Assembly (NCBI GenBank): GCA_963759175.1
Contig: CAVWXP010000010.1
Location: 434,001-498,000 of the forward strand
Length of the DNA: 64,000 nucleotides
Reading direction: 5' to 3'
Source: SZUA-442 sp963759175
GTDB taxonomy: Bacteria > Actinomycetota > Acidimicrobiia > Spongiisociales > UBA5794
Part shown: in pieces, positions 1-8,224 of the stretch
Layout of the letters: each line of letters starts with the position of its first letter
How positions within the stretch are numbered: position 1 is the first letter of the stretch
Notes under the pieces: model-generated
What the model was told of the DNA's origin: nothing
Database searches by the model: none
What the model saw: the letters and a program-made list of their open reading frames with translations, nothing else
Position numbers and translations under genes: made by a program

Positions 1-731
1 TTCGCCACGGCCGCGAGGAGGGCTTTCCACCACCGACGCCCGAGGGCGGACACGACGTCGTTGCGCTGCTCGAGGAACGCCTGAGCGGTCGGTGACCAAT
101 CGCGGTGGAACCGCCGAGCCGCCCATGCGGCGACACGTTCGACGACCCCACCGACGAACAGGAGCGGCTTGTCGAAGCGAACCAGGACGAACACCGCGCT
201 GAACATGACCGCGAACAGCAACGTACCCACCACCGCGACCGGCAGGAGCCCGTCGGGAATCGGGGCGGAGACCGCCGCTATGAGGACCGCGATCCCCGGC
301 AGGGAGAACAACACGAGGTTCGAGATGAACGAGACCGCGGCGAGCGCCGCCGCTGCCTTGCCGGTGGGCACACCGGACACCGAGAGCATCTGGAAGTACG
401 TGGCGCCGGCCGCGACCGCTCCACCGGGGATGACCTTTGCCATGGCGTTCGATACGAGTTGGGAACTCGCCGCCACGAATCGTGAGATACCGGGCACGGC
501 GATGTGGGTGAGCTCCCAGGCCGAAGCGAAGGCCCCGGTCATGAACGCCGCCATGATGAGGTACCACCACCAGTCCACACTGGCGAGCTTCGGCGCCTCC
601 GACAGGAAGTCGACGATGGTCGGGAGGAAGAAGTAGAGGATGAGGGCGAGCGCGGTGAGGAAGAAGACCCGCAACCCGATCTTCTTCCAGAGATCGGCGC
701 GGCTCGAATCCGTTTGTGCTTCTTCGCTCAT
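1..731 (-). CDS. Lysylphosphatidylglycerol-synthase-type (YbhN/UPF0104-like) membrane protein, partial
   Basis: The gene runs off the left edge, so only the first 243 codons are visible. The start is the ATG whose complement lies at 729-731 (MSEEAQTDSSRADLWKKIG). After a short charged N-terminus come at least five hydrophobic segments, including one around residues 20-35 followed by a Trp-rich loop (SVDWWWYL) and a Gly/Ala-rich segment (IPGGAVAAGATY). The order of helices and the PGG motif resemble the flippase-like YbhN/LPG-synthase transmembrane family. The C-terminus is missing and the family call rests on pattern recognition only. Confidence 0.6.
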   Translation of the reverse strand, partial: MSEEAQTDSSRADLWKKIGLRVFFLTALALILYFFLPTIVDFLSEAPKLASVDWWWYLIMAAFMTGAFASAWELTHIAVPGISRFVAASSQLVSNAMAKVIPGGAVAAGATYFQMLSVSGVPTGKAAAALAAVSFISNLVLFSLPGIAVLIAAVSAPIPDGLLPVAVVGTLLFAVMFSAVFVLVRFDKPLLFVGGVVERVAAWAARRFHRDWSPTAQAFLEQRNDVVSALGRRWWKALLAAVA

Positions 732-784
732 GGAACCAGGGCCCCCTCGCGACCCAAGATACCCATTCGAAGGCGGCGAGCTGC

Positions 785-2122
785 CTACGTGGCGACGGCG
801 GGGTGCCCCGCAGGGGGTCGCTCGACGTCCAGATCGTCGGCCAGACGCGCCATCTCGTCGAGGTACGGCCAGTAGTCCACCTGGATCGTGTGGCGCGGCC
901 GATCGTCGTATCGCTGGGCTATCGCCTCGCGGTCACGGAGGATCTCTGCCTGCATCGTCGCCTGCGTCGGGAGGCGTGCCCCATCGACGAGATGGGCCAC
1001 CCAGCGGGCCTGTTGCTCGGCCAGCGGCGGCAGGGCGCCCACGGGCTGGATCAACCCGACGAAGTACAGCCCGGGATGGTCGACGCTCACGACCCGCTTG
1101 TAGAGGCCGACCCAGTTGTCGTCGACATCGACGACGTCATCGTCGAGGAAGGGGAAGGTGATGCGATAGCCGGTGGCATAGATGATCGTGTCACAAGGGA
1201 CCGACGAACCGTCGGCGAAGACGACGGCATGGTCCGTCGTGCGCGAGACGCCGCGACGGACCCCGATGTGGCCCTCCTTCACGAGCCGGAGCACATCCTG
1301 ATTGACGGTCGGGTGTTGGCCGAGCACCGGGCCGTCGGGAACGGGGAAGCCGTACGACTCCTGCCGTCCACGGGCAGCGAACAGCAAGGCCCCGTACACG
1401 CTCCGCTGGACGACCACAGGCAGCTTCGACGAAGCTCGCGTCGACCAGTGGTCGAGTGGCCGGCCGAACAGGTACCGCGGGAGCACGTGGGCACCCGAAC
1501 GTGCTGAAAGGGTCACCGATCCGGCATGCCATGACAACTCGGCGGCGATGTCCACACCCGTGTTCCCGACCCCCACCACCACCACGTCCTGGCCGATGAA
1601 CGACTCGGGCGTGCGGTACTCGCGGGCATGGATGATGCGGCCCTTGAACGTGCCGTCGGTGACCGGGAGGTTCGGTTCCCAGTGATGGCCGTTGGCGACG
1701 ACGACGTTGTCGTAGCGTCGTACCAACTCCTCATCGGTGTCGAGGTTCCGCACCGTGACCGACCACGCTCCGTCCTCGGGATCCACCGCCAGGACCTCGT
1801 GCCTGAACGCGATGTGGCGGCGGAGTCTGAAGGCGTCGGCGTACGACTCGAGGTAGGCCAACACCTGGCTGTGGTGGAGGTACGTCGGCCACGATTTGGG
1901 GATCGGGTGGTCGGCGAGGGCGAAACGATCCTTCGAGGTGTCGATGTGCAACGAGGCGTACGCAGCCGACCGACCGTTGTCGTTGTCGTATCGCCAATTG
2001 CCGCCTATGGCGCTCCCGATCTCGAAAACGTCGGGGGTGATGGCGCGGTCGAGGAGTGCCTTGGTGGCGACGAGGCCACTCAGGCCGGCACCGATGACGC
2101 ACACGGAAGGGGTCTGTGGCAT
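785..2122 (-). CDS. Flavin-containing monooxygenase (class B)
   Basis: A 445-residue FAD/NADPH monooxygenase. The N-terminal FAD fold has GAGLSG at residues 11-16. The FMO fingerprint F-x-G-x(3)-H-x(3)-Y (FKGRIIHAREY) lies near residue 160, a second dinucleotide motif GVGNTG near 185, and the late ATGYR motif near 320. These are the standard class B signatures. FMOs oxygenate soft nucleophiles (N or S) or act as Baeyer-Villiger enzymes; the substrate cannot be read here. I chose the ATG at 2122, which leaves a short gap from the upstream DUF2332 gene; an upstream in-frame start at 2161 would overlap that gene. Likely cotranscribed with it. Confidence 0.85.
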   Translation of the reverse strand: MPQTPSVCVIGAGLSGLVATKALLDRAITPDVFEIGSAIGGNWRYDNDNGRSAAYASLHIDTSKDRFALADHPIPKSWPTYLHHSQVLAYLESYADAFRLRRHIAFRHEVLAVDPEDGAWSVTVRNLDTDEELVRRYDNVVVANGHHWEPNLPVTDGTFKGRIIHAREYRTPESFIGQDVVVVGVGNTGVDIAAELSWHAGSVTLSARSGAHVLPRYLFGRPLDHWSTRASSKLPVVVQRSVYGALLFAARGRQESYGFPVPDGPVLGQHPTVNQDVLRLVKEGHIGVRRGVSRTTDHAVVFADGSSVPCDTIIYATGYRITFPFLDDDVVDVDDNWVGLYKRVVSVDHPGLYFVGLIQPVGALPPLAEQQARWVAHLVDGARLPTQATMQAEILRDREAIAQRYDDRPRHTIQVDYWPYLDEMARLADDLDVERPPAGHPAVAT

Positions 2123-2139
2123 CGGCGCATGATGCCATA

Positions 2140-3204
2140 TCACCCCGTCCAGTCGATCCATCTGCCGTGGGCGTGCGCATCGGCGATGACGACGGGCACA
2201 CCGTGTGGCCAGACCGTGACCGTGAGGTCCACACCTCCACGTTCGGTGGGTGCCCCCGAAGGCTCGAAAGCCACATGGGCGAAGGGTCGGCGCCTCGTCG
2301 CTCGTGCACCGGCTGCCCCGATGACCGATCGGAGCTCACCCTGGGTGGCTACGGGCAGGTATTGCCACATCACCGAGTGTTGGACGACGGTCATCACGTT
2401 CGGTGGTGTTGGTTCATCGAGGCGGTCAGCCAGCCACTCCGCTGCATCGGCCCGGTCCACGATCGGTGGATCGACCTGTGCCACCGATATCGCACCTCGG
2501 GTCCGCGCGAATCGCTCTGCCTGATCGGGCCAGATGAACGACAAGAGACGCAACTGGGCCTCGGGGTCGGTGATGTCCATCGGGTTGACGTCGCATCCCC
2601 GCCTCTCCACGATGCGCAAAGAACGGGGCAGCTTCGGCATGGAGCCCTTCGACGTGGTTGCGATCCGTACCGGGGAGGCCGGATCGCCCCACGGCGTCCC
2701 ATCGAAGTCGTATCGGTAGCGATCGAGGAGCAGGTTCAAGCCACCTGCCGAGCCGAGACCCAACAGGCGCACCTTCAGCCTTCGCCCATCCAATGCGCTC
2801 GCAAGACCGGCGATGAGGAGCGCAGACCGCCCCACATCGTTGGTCTGGGGGGCAATGCGCAACGCATCGCGCAGGTATCCGGGGTGGGCGGCCACCACAT
2901 CCATGAAGTCCTCACCAACCGTCGCGGGGTCCGGGGTCCCCCCGACCGACGGATAGTGCACGGCGAGCCGCTCGGCGAGACCCATGAGCACCAACCGGTG
3001 GACACCGCCCATCAGCCGGAGCGACACGGCGGCGGCGAGCGGATCGTCGGCGGTCTCCCTGACGATGTCGTGGATCACGCCACCTCGGGCGATGTCGTCA
3101 CGGGCCACGGTGAGCAGCTGCACGTACAGGGGTGATCCGAGCGCCTCGCACCATTCGATCTGGCGATCGAAGACCTCGACCAGCCTCCGTTGGGAGTCGG
3201 TCAC
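2140..3204 (-). CDS. DUF2332 domain-containing protein
   Basis: A 354-residue protein of the actinobacterial DUF2332 family, function unknown. Family-like segments are visible: RLMGGVHRLVLMG near residue 65, a Gly-rich LLGLGSAGGLNLLLDRY near 150, GCDVNPMDI near 205 and a C-terminal VIADAHAHGRW. The SAGGLNL loop resembles a nucleotide or cofactor binding turn, which is inference only. The GTG at 3204 starts just past the stop of the upstream yedK-like gene; the open frame extends further upstream but has no family similarity there. Same strand and tight spacing with yedK and the FMO gene suggest one transcript. Confidence 0.75.
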   Translation of the reverse strand: MTDSQRRLVEVFDRQIEWCEALGSPLYVQLLTVARDDIARGGVIHDIVRETADDPLAAAVSLRLMGGVHRLVLMGLAERLAVHYPSVGGTPDPATVGEDFMDVVAAHPGYLRDALRIAPQTNDVGRSALLIAGLASALDGRRLKVRLLGLGSAGGLNLLLDRYRYDFDGTPWGDPASPVRIATTSKGSMPKLPRSLRIVERRGCDVNPMDITDPEAQLRLLSFIWPDQAERFARTRGAISVAQVDPPIVDRADAAEWLADRLDEPTPPNVMTVVQHSVMWQYLPVATQGELRSVIGAAGARATRRRPFAHVAFEPSGAPTERGGVDLTVTVWPHGVPVVIADAHAHGRWIDWTG

Positions 3205-3217
3205 GCCGTACCGACGA

Positions 3218-3913
3218 TCACGGGGAGTCGACCGCCGGTGTTGCCAACCGCACCACGAGATCCGGCCCGTTGTTGGCAACCGAGTTCACCAGGGTCGACA
3301 CCGGATACTCGGACAGGAGGCCGTCGGGGTACGGAGCGAGGAGTTGCGTGAGCGTGTCCGTGTCCCCGGTCTCGGGGTCGAGCCACGCGTCCCATGCCTC
3401 CGGCTGGAGGATGATCGGCATCCTGTCGTGGATCTTCTCCATCATCGCATTCGGCTTGCCAGTGAGGATCGTTGCGGTGAGCACCCGATCATCGGTCTCG
3501 GGATCGCGCCACGACGACCAGAGACCGGCGACGGGGAGCGGTCGTCGGTCTGCGCCGAAGATGTAGTGCGGCAGCTTGCCCTTCGCCTTGCGTTCCCACT
3601 CGTAGAAGCCGTCGACGGGGATGATGCATCGCCGCTTGGCGAACGAGTCCCTGAAGGCCGGTTTGGCGGTCACGGTCTCGGACCGGGCGTTGATGGCCTT
3701 GTTCCCGAACTTGATGTCCTTCGCCCAGAACGGAACCAGGCCCCATCGGAACGACGTGAGAACCCGTTCCCCTGCGTGGTCGGCGATCGCATAGATGGGC
3801 TGTGTCGGTGCGACGTTGAAGTTCTCCCTCAGCGTCTCGGTGCGCACGAACTGGGCACCGAAGTGCTCCGCATAGAACTCGGGCTTCTCGACCTGGACGA
3901 AACGACCACACAT
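3218..3913 (-). CDS. yedK: SRAP-family abasic-site DNA-protein crosslink protein (YedK/HMCES)
   Basis: A 231-residue SOS-response-associated peptidase family protein. The chosen ATG at 3913 gives MCGRF, placing the catalytic Cys at position 2; known SRAP proteins expose it after Met removal to form a thiazolidine with abasic sites in single-stranded DNA. Other hallmarks are NFNVAPTQ near residue 30, RWGLVPFWA near 55, NARSET near 72, CIIPVDGFYEW near 95 and the active-site His in HDRMPIIL near 160. The upstream in-frame Met would bury the Cys and is rejected. The length matches the family. Confidence 0.95.
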   Translation of the reverse strand: MCGRFVQVEKPEFYAEHFGAQFVRTETLRENFNVAPTQPIYAIADHAGERVLTSFRWGLVPFWAKDIKFGNKAINARSETVTAKPAFRDSFAKRRCIIPVDGFYEWERKAKGKLPHYIFGADRRPLPVAGLWSSWRDPETDDRVLTATILTGKPNAMMEKIHDRMPIILQPEAWDAWLDPETGDTDTLTQLLAPYPDGLLSEYPVSTLVNSVANNGPDLVVRLATPAVDSP

Positions 3914-3931
3914 GGAACCATTGTCGCAGGT

Positions 3932-4014
3932 GAGTCGTGAGCTCTGAGCCATGAGCCATGAGCGAGGAACCCGACGAGCTTCTCAGAGCTCAAAGCTCAA
4001 AGCTCACAACTCGT
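3932..4014. repeat. Heptamer-rich imperfect inverted repeat
   Basis: Between the divergent yedK and ABC genes lies GAGTCGTGAGCTCTGAG (3932-3948), and its imperfect complement, expanded by two extra 7-base units, lies at 3982-4014. The units vary on GAGCTTT and GAGCCAT, including two tandem GAGCCAT copies just after the left arm. It overlaps an in-frame upstream extension of the ABC ATPase gene, which argues against using that earlier start. It could fold into a hairpin on either strand. Confidence 0.6.
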
Positions 4015-4050
4015 CCCCTTCATCGATCAAGGCCTATACCGTTCACGCCG

Positions 4051-4980
4051 ATGGATGATCCGATGTCCCTTGCAATCGAGTTCGGAAGCGTGTTCAAGTC
4101 GTTCGGCGACGTGACGGCGCTCGACGACGTCACCTTCGATGCACCTCTCGGATCCGTGACCGTGCTCTTGGGCCCCAACGGCGCCGGCAAGACCACGACG
4201 GTACGTCTCACGACGGGTGCCGTGGTGCCCAACGCAGGCGGTATCCGAGTGCTCGGGCTCAATCCGCTCACCGACGGCGACGAGATCCGGGCACGAGTGG
4301 GCGTCGTTCCGCCGAAGCCCGCCTTCTACGACATGCTCACGGGATGGGAGAACCTCCAGTTCGCTGCCACCATCTTCCAATCCGACGAGGTCGCGGCCCG
4401 TTCGGCTGCCGAACGGTTCGGTATCGATCACGCCCTCGGTCAGGAGGTCGGCGGCTACTCCACGGGCATGCGGACACGCCTCGCCCTCGCCAGAGCGGTC
4501 ATCCACGATCCCGAGGTCCTCATGCTCGATGAGCCCACTGCTGGGCTCGATCCCGAGTCGGCGAAGGCCGTCCTGGAACTCATCCGCGAGATGGCAGGGC
4601 GCGGCAGGACGATCGTCATGTGCACCCACCTCCTCCACGAGGCCGAGGGCATTGCAGACCGGGTGGTGCTCATGGAGAACGGATCGGTACGCGCCAGTGG
4701 GCGTCCTCTCGATCTCGCCAGGCGTTACATGCCGGATCCGATCGTGATCCTCGATGCCGAGGACCGCGACTCCCTCCGATTCGTCGATGACCTCGACGGC
4801 GTGCTGGCAACCCGCTGGGACGGCGGTCTCCACGTCACCATCGACGACAGTGACCGTATCCCCGACATCGTGATCGAACTCGTCAAGCGCGGAGTGCGAC
4901 CGACCCGTATCGAGCCGTTGGTGCCGACCCTCGAGGACCTGTACTTCGAGATGCAGCGGGCACATCGGGAGACCGTATGA
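4051..4980 (+). CDS. ABC transporter ATP-binding protein
   Basis: A 309-residue ABC-2-type exporter ATPase. Walker A GPNGAGKT lies near residue 40, the signature is the variant YSTGM near 140, Walker B LMLDEPTAG near 160 and the switch His in CTHLLHE near 195. A C-terminal extension of about 90 residues is typical of exporters such as the CcmA/NatA type. The start at 4051 is preferred over the in-frame ATG at 3958, whose extra residues come from the repeat element; an ATG at 4063 is also possible. The stop overlaps the permease start as ATGA, so the two are translationally coupled. Substrate unknown. Confidence 0.9.
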   Translation: MDDPMSLAIEFGSVFKSFGDVTALDDVTFDAPLGSVTVLLGPNGAGKTTTVRLTTGAVVPNAGGIRVLGLNPLTDGDEIRARVGVVPPKPAFYDMLTGWENLQFAATIFQSDEVAARSAAERFGIDHALGQEVGGYSTGMRTRLALARAVIHDPEVLMLDEPTAGLDPESAKAVLELIREMAGRGRTIVMCTHLLHEAEGIADRVVLMENGSVRASGRPLDLARRYMPDPIVILDAEDRDSLRFVDDLDGVLATRWDGGLHVTIDDSDRIPDIVIELVKRGVRPTRIEPLVPTLEDLYFEMQRAHRETV

Positions 4981-5801
4981 GGTGGTCGATGGTCAAGGCG
5001 ATCATGCGTGCGGACCTGATCCGCCTCTTCAAGTCGAGGGACTACTGGATCCCCCTCATGCTCCTCGCCGGCATGTTCTTCGTCGTGATGCCGGCCCTCC
5101 TCCTCGGAGCGTTGTCGCTCGTCGATCAGCAGGGGTTCGTCACCCAGATCGGCGACATCGTCGGATCACTCCCCGCCCAACTCCAGGACAACATCAGCGG
5201 CGACACGCCGACCGTGCGTGCCCAATACGCCTTCGCCGTCTACCTGCTTGCCCCGATCGCCATCATCGTTCCCCTGACGATCTCGTCGGCCGTCGGCGCC
5301 AACTCGATCGTCGGTGAGCGTGAGCGAGGCACCGGGGAGTTCCTCGCCCACAGCCCACTGACGGTGCGCGAGATCTACGTGGGCAAGCTCCTCGCCTCGC
5401 TGCTTCCGGGATACGCAGCCGCGATCGTGGGGTTCTCCCTGTACTCGATCGTCGTCAACCTCATCGTGGGGAGCCAGCTCGGTGGTTGGTTCTTCCCCAC
5501 GGCCGGGTGGCTGTTGCTCGTGCTGTGGGTCGTGCCACCGTTCATCGCAATCGCCCTCGCCATGATCCTTCGGCTCTCGGCCCGGGTCCGTTCCGCAGCT
5601 TCGGCCCACCAGGCGTCGAGCCTGGTGACCCTGCCCGTCATCCTCATGAGCTACGCCGTGGCCTCCGGACTCCTCTACAGCCCGATCTGGTCGGCGTTCG
5701 GTGCAGGCGTGATCGCTTGGATCCTCGCCCTCCTCCTGCTCGCCTCGGGCGCGAAGTCGATCAAGCGTGAGCGGCTCCTGGGTGTGGCCGCCGAGGCCTG
5801 A
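4977..5801 (+). CDS. ABC-2 type transporter permease
   Basis: A 274-residue integral membrane subunit coupled by a 4-base ATGA overlap to the upstream ATPase. About six hydrophobic helices are visible: residues 25-50, 90-110, 140-160, 175-200, 225-240 and 245-262. The cytoplasmic loop VGERERGTGEFLAHSPLT after helix 2 is the conserved coupling loop of ABC-2 permeases. The pair forms a complete exporter; the exported compound cannot be inferred. Confidence 0.85.
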   Translation: MRWSMVKAIMRADLIRLFKSRDYWIPLMLLAGMFFVVMPALLLGALSLVDQQGFVTQIGDIVGSLPAQLQDNISGDTPTVRAQYAFAVYLLAPIAIIVPLTISSAVGANSIVGERERGTGEFLAHSPLTVREIYVGKLLASLLPGYAAAIVGFSLYSIVVNLIVGSQLGGWFFPTAGWLLLVLWVVPPFIAIALAMILRLSARVRSAASAHQASSLVTLPVILMSYAVASGLLYSPIWSAFGAGVIAWILALLLLASGAKSIKRERLLGVAAEA

Positions 5802-5836
5802 GACCGGACGCAACCGCCATCGGCCACAGCGGCGAC

Positions 5837-6340
5837 TCACGCCTCGAGTTGGCACTCCATGATCAACGTCGAGTGGCGCCGCTGACCCTTCACGCCCACA
5901 CCATCGAGGACACCGACCTCGCGGTACCCGAGCCGTGCATGGAGCGCTATGGAGGCGTCATTGGGGAGGGCGATGATCGCGACCGCGACGAGGAACCCGG
6001 CTGCACGCAGGCGATCGAGCAGGGCGCCGTACAGCCGGGTGCCGATTCGCCGACCCGTCGCTCCGTCGGCAAGGACGACGGTGGATTCGACGGTGGTTCG
6101 GTATGCGGCCTTGTCGCGCCAGGGTCCTGACCACGCGGCACCGACGACACTGCCGTTCTCCACCGCGACGAGCACCGGGTATCCGTGTTCGATGCGATCG
6201 GCGAGCCAGGCTGTGCGCTGTTCGTCCGACCACGGTTCCGTGTCGAAGGACACGTGGGAGTCGACGATGTAGGTGTTGTAGATGGCGTTGATGGCCGAGG
6301 CGTCGCCGGGTGCGGCGTCGCGGATGCGGGGCTCGCTCAC
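5837..6340 (-). CDS. GNAT N-acetyltransferase, phosphinothricin-acetyltransferase-like
   Basis: A 167-residue GNAT protein. INAIYNTYIVDSHVSFDTEP near residues 15-35 resembles the start of Pat/Bar-like enzymes, ESTVVLADGATGRRIGTRLY near 90-110 is the acetyl-CoA loop, and LHARLGYREVG near 140 is the C-terminal motif. GTG at 6340 overlaps the upstream permease stop as GTGA, so it sits at the end of the ABC operon. The family acetylates small amines, including glufosinate-like compounds; the real substrate is unknown. It may be part of a detoxification set with the exporter, which is inference. Confidence 0.85.
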   Translation of the reverse strand: MSEPRIRDAAPGDASAINAIYNTYIVDSHVSFDTEPWSDEQRTAWLADRIEHGYPVLVAVENGSVVGAAWSGPWRDKAAYRTTVESTVVLADGATGRRIGTRLYGALLDRLRAAGFLVAVAIIALPNDASIALHARLGYREVGVLDGVGVKGQRRHSTLIMECQLEA

Positions 6341-7167
6341 CCCGCCGCGGCCTTCTGCTTGCGCCGTCGCCTTCCGCTGGTGCCACCCGCCGGGGCCTCC
6401 CACTTGAAGAAGCGAATACCCAGGATGAGGGCGATGACACCCCACGCTGCCATGTAGGCGAGGTGGTTCCACTGCCACGGCGACTCCGTGTAGGTGGGAT
6501 TGAACGCATCCGTGAACGGGATGACGAAGTGCTTGAGGGGGAAGATGTTGGCGACGGTGTCGAGCCATTCGGGCGCATCATCAGATGGGATGAGGAAGAT
6601 ACCGCTGATGAATGCCAGGGGCAGCAAGGTGGCGTTCGTGACGGCAGTCGCTCCTTCCCCACTGTTCACGAGGCCGGCGACGAGGAGACCGAGGGCGGCG
6701 AAACACCCGACACCGATCATGAACGTCACGATGGCCGCCGGCAGGGTGGCTGCGTAGATCTGGATGCCGTAGAACACGACACCGACCGACATCATGATCA
6801 CAACCGAGATGGCAGCGATGATGATCGCGCTGAGGATCTTGCCGCCGAGGTAGATGCCTGCAGGGAGGGGCGTGCCGCGGACGCGTTTGAGGATGCCCTC
6901 GTCGCGTTGATACGCGGTCGTCACGGCGATGTTCGTGTAGGACGCGGAGACCGCAGCGAACACCGCCATCGCCGGACCGAAGTACTGGGCGAGGGTCACA
7001 CCGAGCTCGTCGATCTGTTCGTTCCCGAACACGAGGGAGAACACGACGAAGATCAACAGCGGGAACATGATCGTGAAGAAGGCCGCCGTGAAGTTCCGGA
7101 AGAAGATCTTGTCCTGGTAGATCGTCTGTGAGACGAGCAGCGAGGCAGACGAGGGATGCTCAGACAT
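6337..7167 (-). CDS. ABC-2 type transporter permease
   Basis: A 276-residue membrane subunit with about six helices: near 25-45, 60-85, 110-135, 140-170, 175-195 and 235-255. The loop AYQRDEGILKRVRGTPLPAG is the typical ABC-2 coupling segment, as in DrrB-type exporters, and the C-terminus is Lys/Arg-rich. The ATG at 7167 has a GAGG box about nine bases upstream; an ATG at 7176 is too close to it. It overlaps the end of the upstream ATPase gene by a few bases, so the genes are coupled. Confidence 0.85.
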   Translation of the reverse strand: MSEHPSSASLLVSQTIYQDKIFFRNFTAAFFTIMFPLLIFVVFSLVFGNEQIDELGVTLAQYFGPAMAVFAAVSASYTNIAVTTAYQRDEGILKRVRGTPLPAGIYLGGKILSAIIIAAISVVIMMSVGVVFYGIQIYAATLPAAIVTFMIGVGCFAALGLLVAGLVNSGEGATAVTNATLLPLAFISGIFLIPSDDAPEWLDTVANIFPLKHFVIPFTDAFNPTYTESPWQWNHLAYMAAWGVIALILGIRFFKWEAPAGGTSGRRRRKQKAAAG

Positions 7168-8062
7168 CGCGTGCATCCTCGGTGAGCTGGATGTACACGT
7201 CCTCGAGCGATGGTCGGCTGATCGTCAGGTCGATCAACTCGATACCGCGCTCGATGGCCCAGCCGGTGATGTCGTGGACGGTGCGGGTGGGCGCTTCGGA
7301 TGTCACCGTGACCCTGCCATTCTCGGCGACCACAGCGCCGTCGACCGGCAGGCCATCGAGGGACGAACCGGTCGACTGGAAGGTGATCACGGTCGCGGAG
7401 GTCTCCCGACCGCCGAGGGACTCTGGCGTGCCTTCGGCGACGATCGCTCCGTTGGCCATGACGGCCACGCGATCGGCGAGCACCTGGGCCTCATCCATGT
7501 AGTGGGTGGTCAGCAGCACCGTCTTGCCGAGGGAGGTGAGGTTCTCAACGATCCCCCAGGCCTGGCGTCGAGCCGAGGGATCGAAGCCGGTCGTGGGCTC
7601 GTCGAGGAAGATCAACTCGGGATCCCCGACGATCCCGAGCGCGAGCTCGAGCCTCCGCCGCTGTCCGCCCGACAGGGTCTTGATCCGTGCGTTCCGCTTC
7701 TCCCCGAGACCGACGATCTCGATGATCTCATCGGTGTTGCGTTGTCGGGGATACATGCCCCCGTAGATGCTGATGGCCTCCGCCACGGTCAGTTGCTCCT
7801 CGACAGCGGTTTCCTGGAGCACGATGCCGATGCGCTCGCGGAAGCCGCGTTCGCGACTCGTCGGGTCGTAGCCGAGCACCGACACCTGGCCGGCGGTCTT
7901 GGTGCGATGGCCCTCGAGGATCTCGACCGTGGTGGACTTGCCCGCTCCGTTGGGACCGAGAAGGGCGAAGACCTCTCCCTTGTCGATGTGCAGGTCGATG
8001 CCGCGTACGGCCCGTACGTCGCCGTAGTCCTTCGTCAGGCCCGTCACTTCGATGACATGCAT
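7160..8062 (-). CDS. ABC transporter ATP-binding protein (DrrA-like)
   Basis: A 300-residue ATPase. Walker A GPNGAGKST lies near residue 40, LSGGQRRRLELALG near 140 is the signature, FLDEPTTGFDP near 160 Walker B, and TTHYMDEAQ near 195 carries the switch His. The C-terminal domain ends in SRPSLEDVYIQLT, a pattern common in drug-resistance exporter ATPases. The start MHVIEVTGL at 8062 follows family alignment; the open frame continues upstream antisense to amt without similarity. First gene of a three-gene operon with the permease and GNAT genes. Confidence 0.9.
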   Translation of the reverse strand: MHVIEVTGLTKDYGDVRAVRGIDLHIDKGEVFALLGPNGAGKSTTVEILEGHRTKTAGQVSVLGYDPTSRERGFRERIGIVLQETAVEEQLTVAEAISIYGGMYPRQRNTDEIIEIVGLGEKRNARIKTLSGGQRRRLELALGIVGDPELIFLDEPTTGFDPSARRQAWGIVENLTSLGKTVLLTTHYMDEAQVLADRVAVMANGAIVAEGTPESLGGRETSATVITFQSTGSSLDGLPVDGAVVAENGRVTVTSEAPTRTVHDITGWAIERGIELIDLTISRPSLEDVYIQLTEDARDV

Positions 8063-8224
8063 ACCGATATTCAAGCGTTCCGGGCACGCCGGCGCACGTC
8101 GTGTGTAACAGGCCTGAAACACATCCGTCGTGAACCCGTAACGGTCGGGTAACCGCGACGAAATTGCCGGGTCGTAGCTTGCCCGCATCCTGGAACACGA
8201 GAACACCGCTCGGGAGGCAATCCA

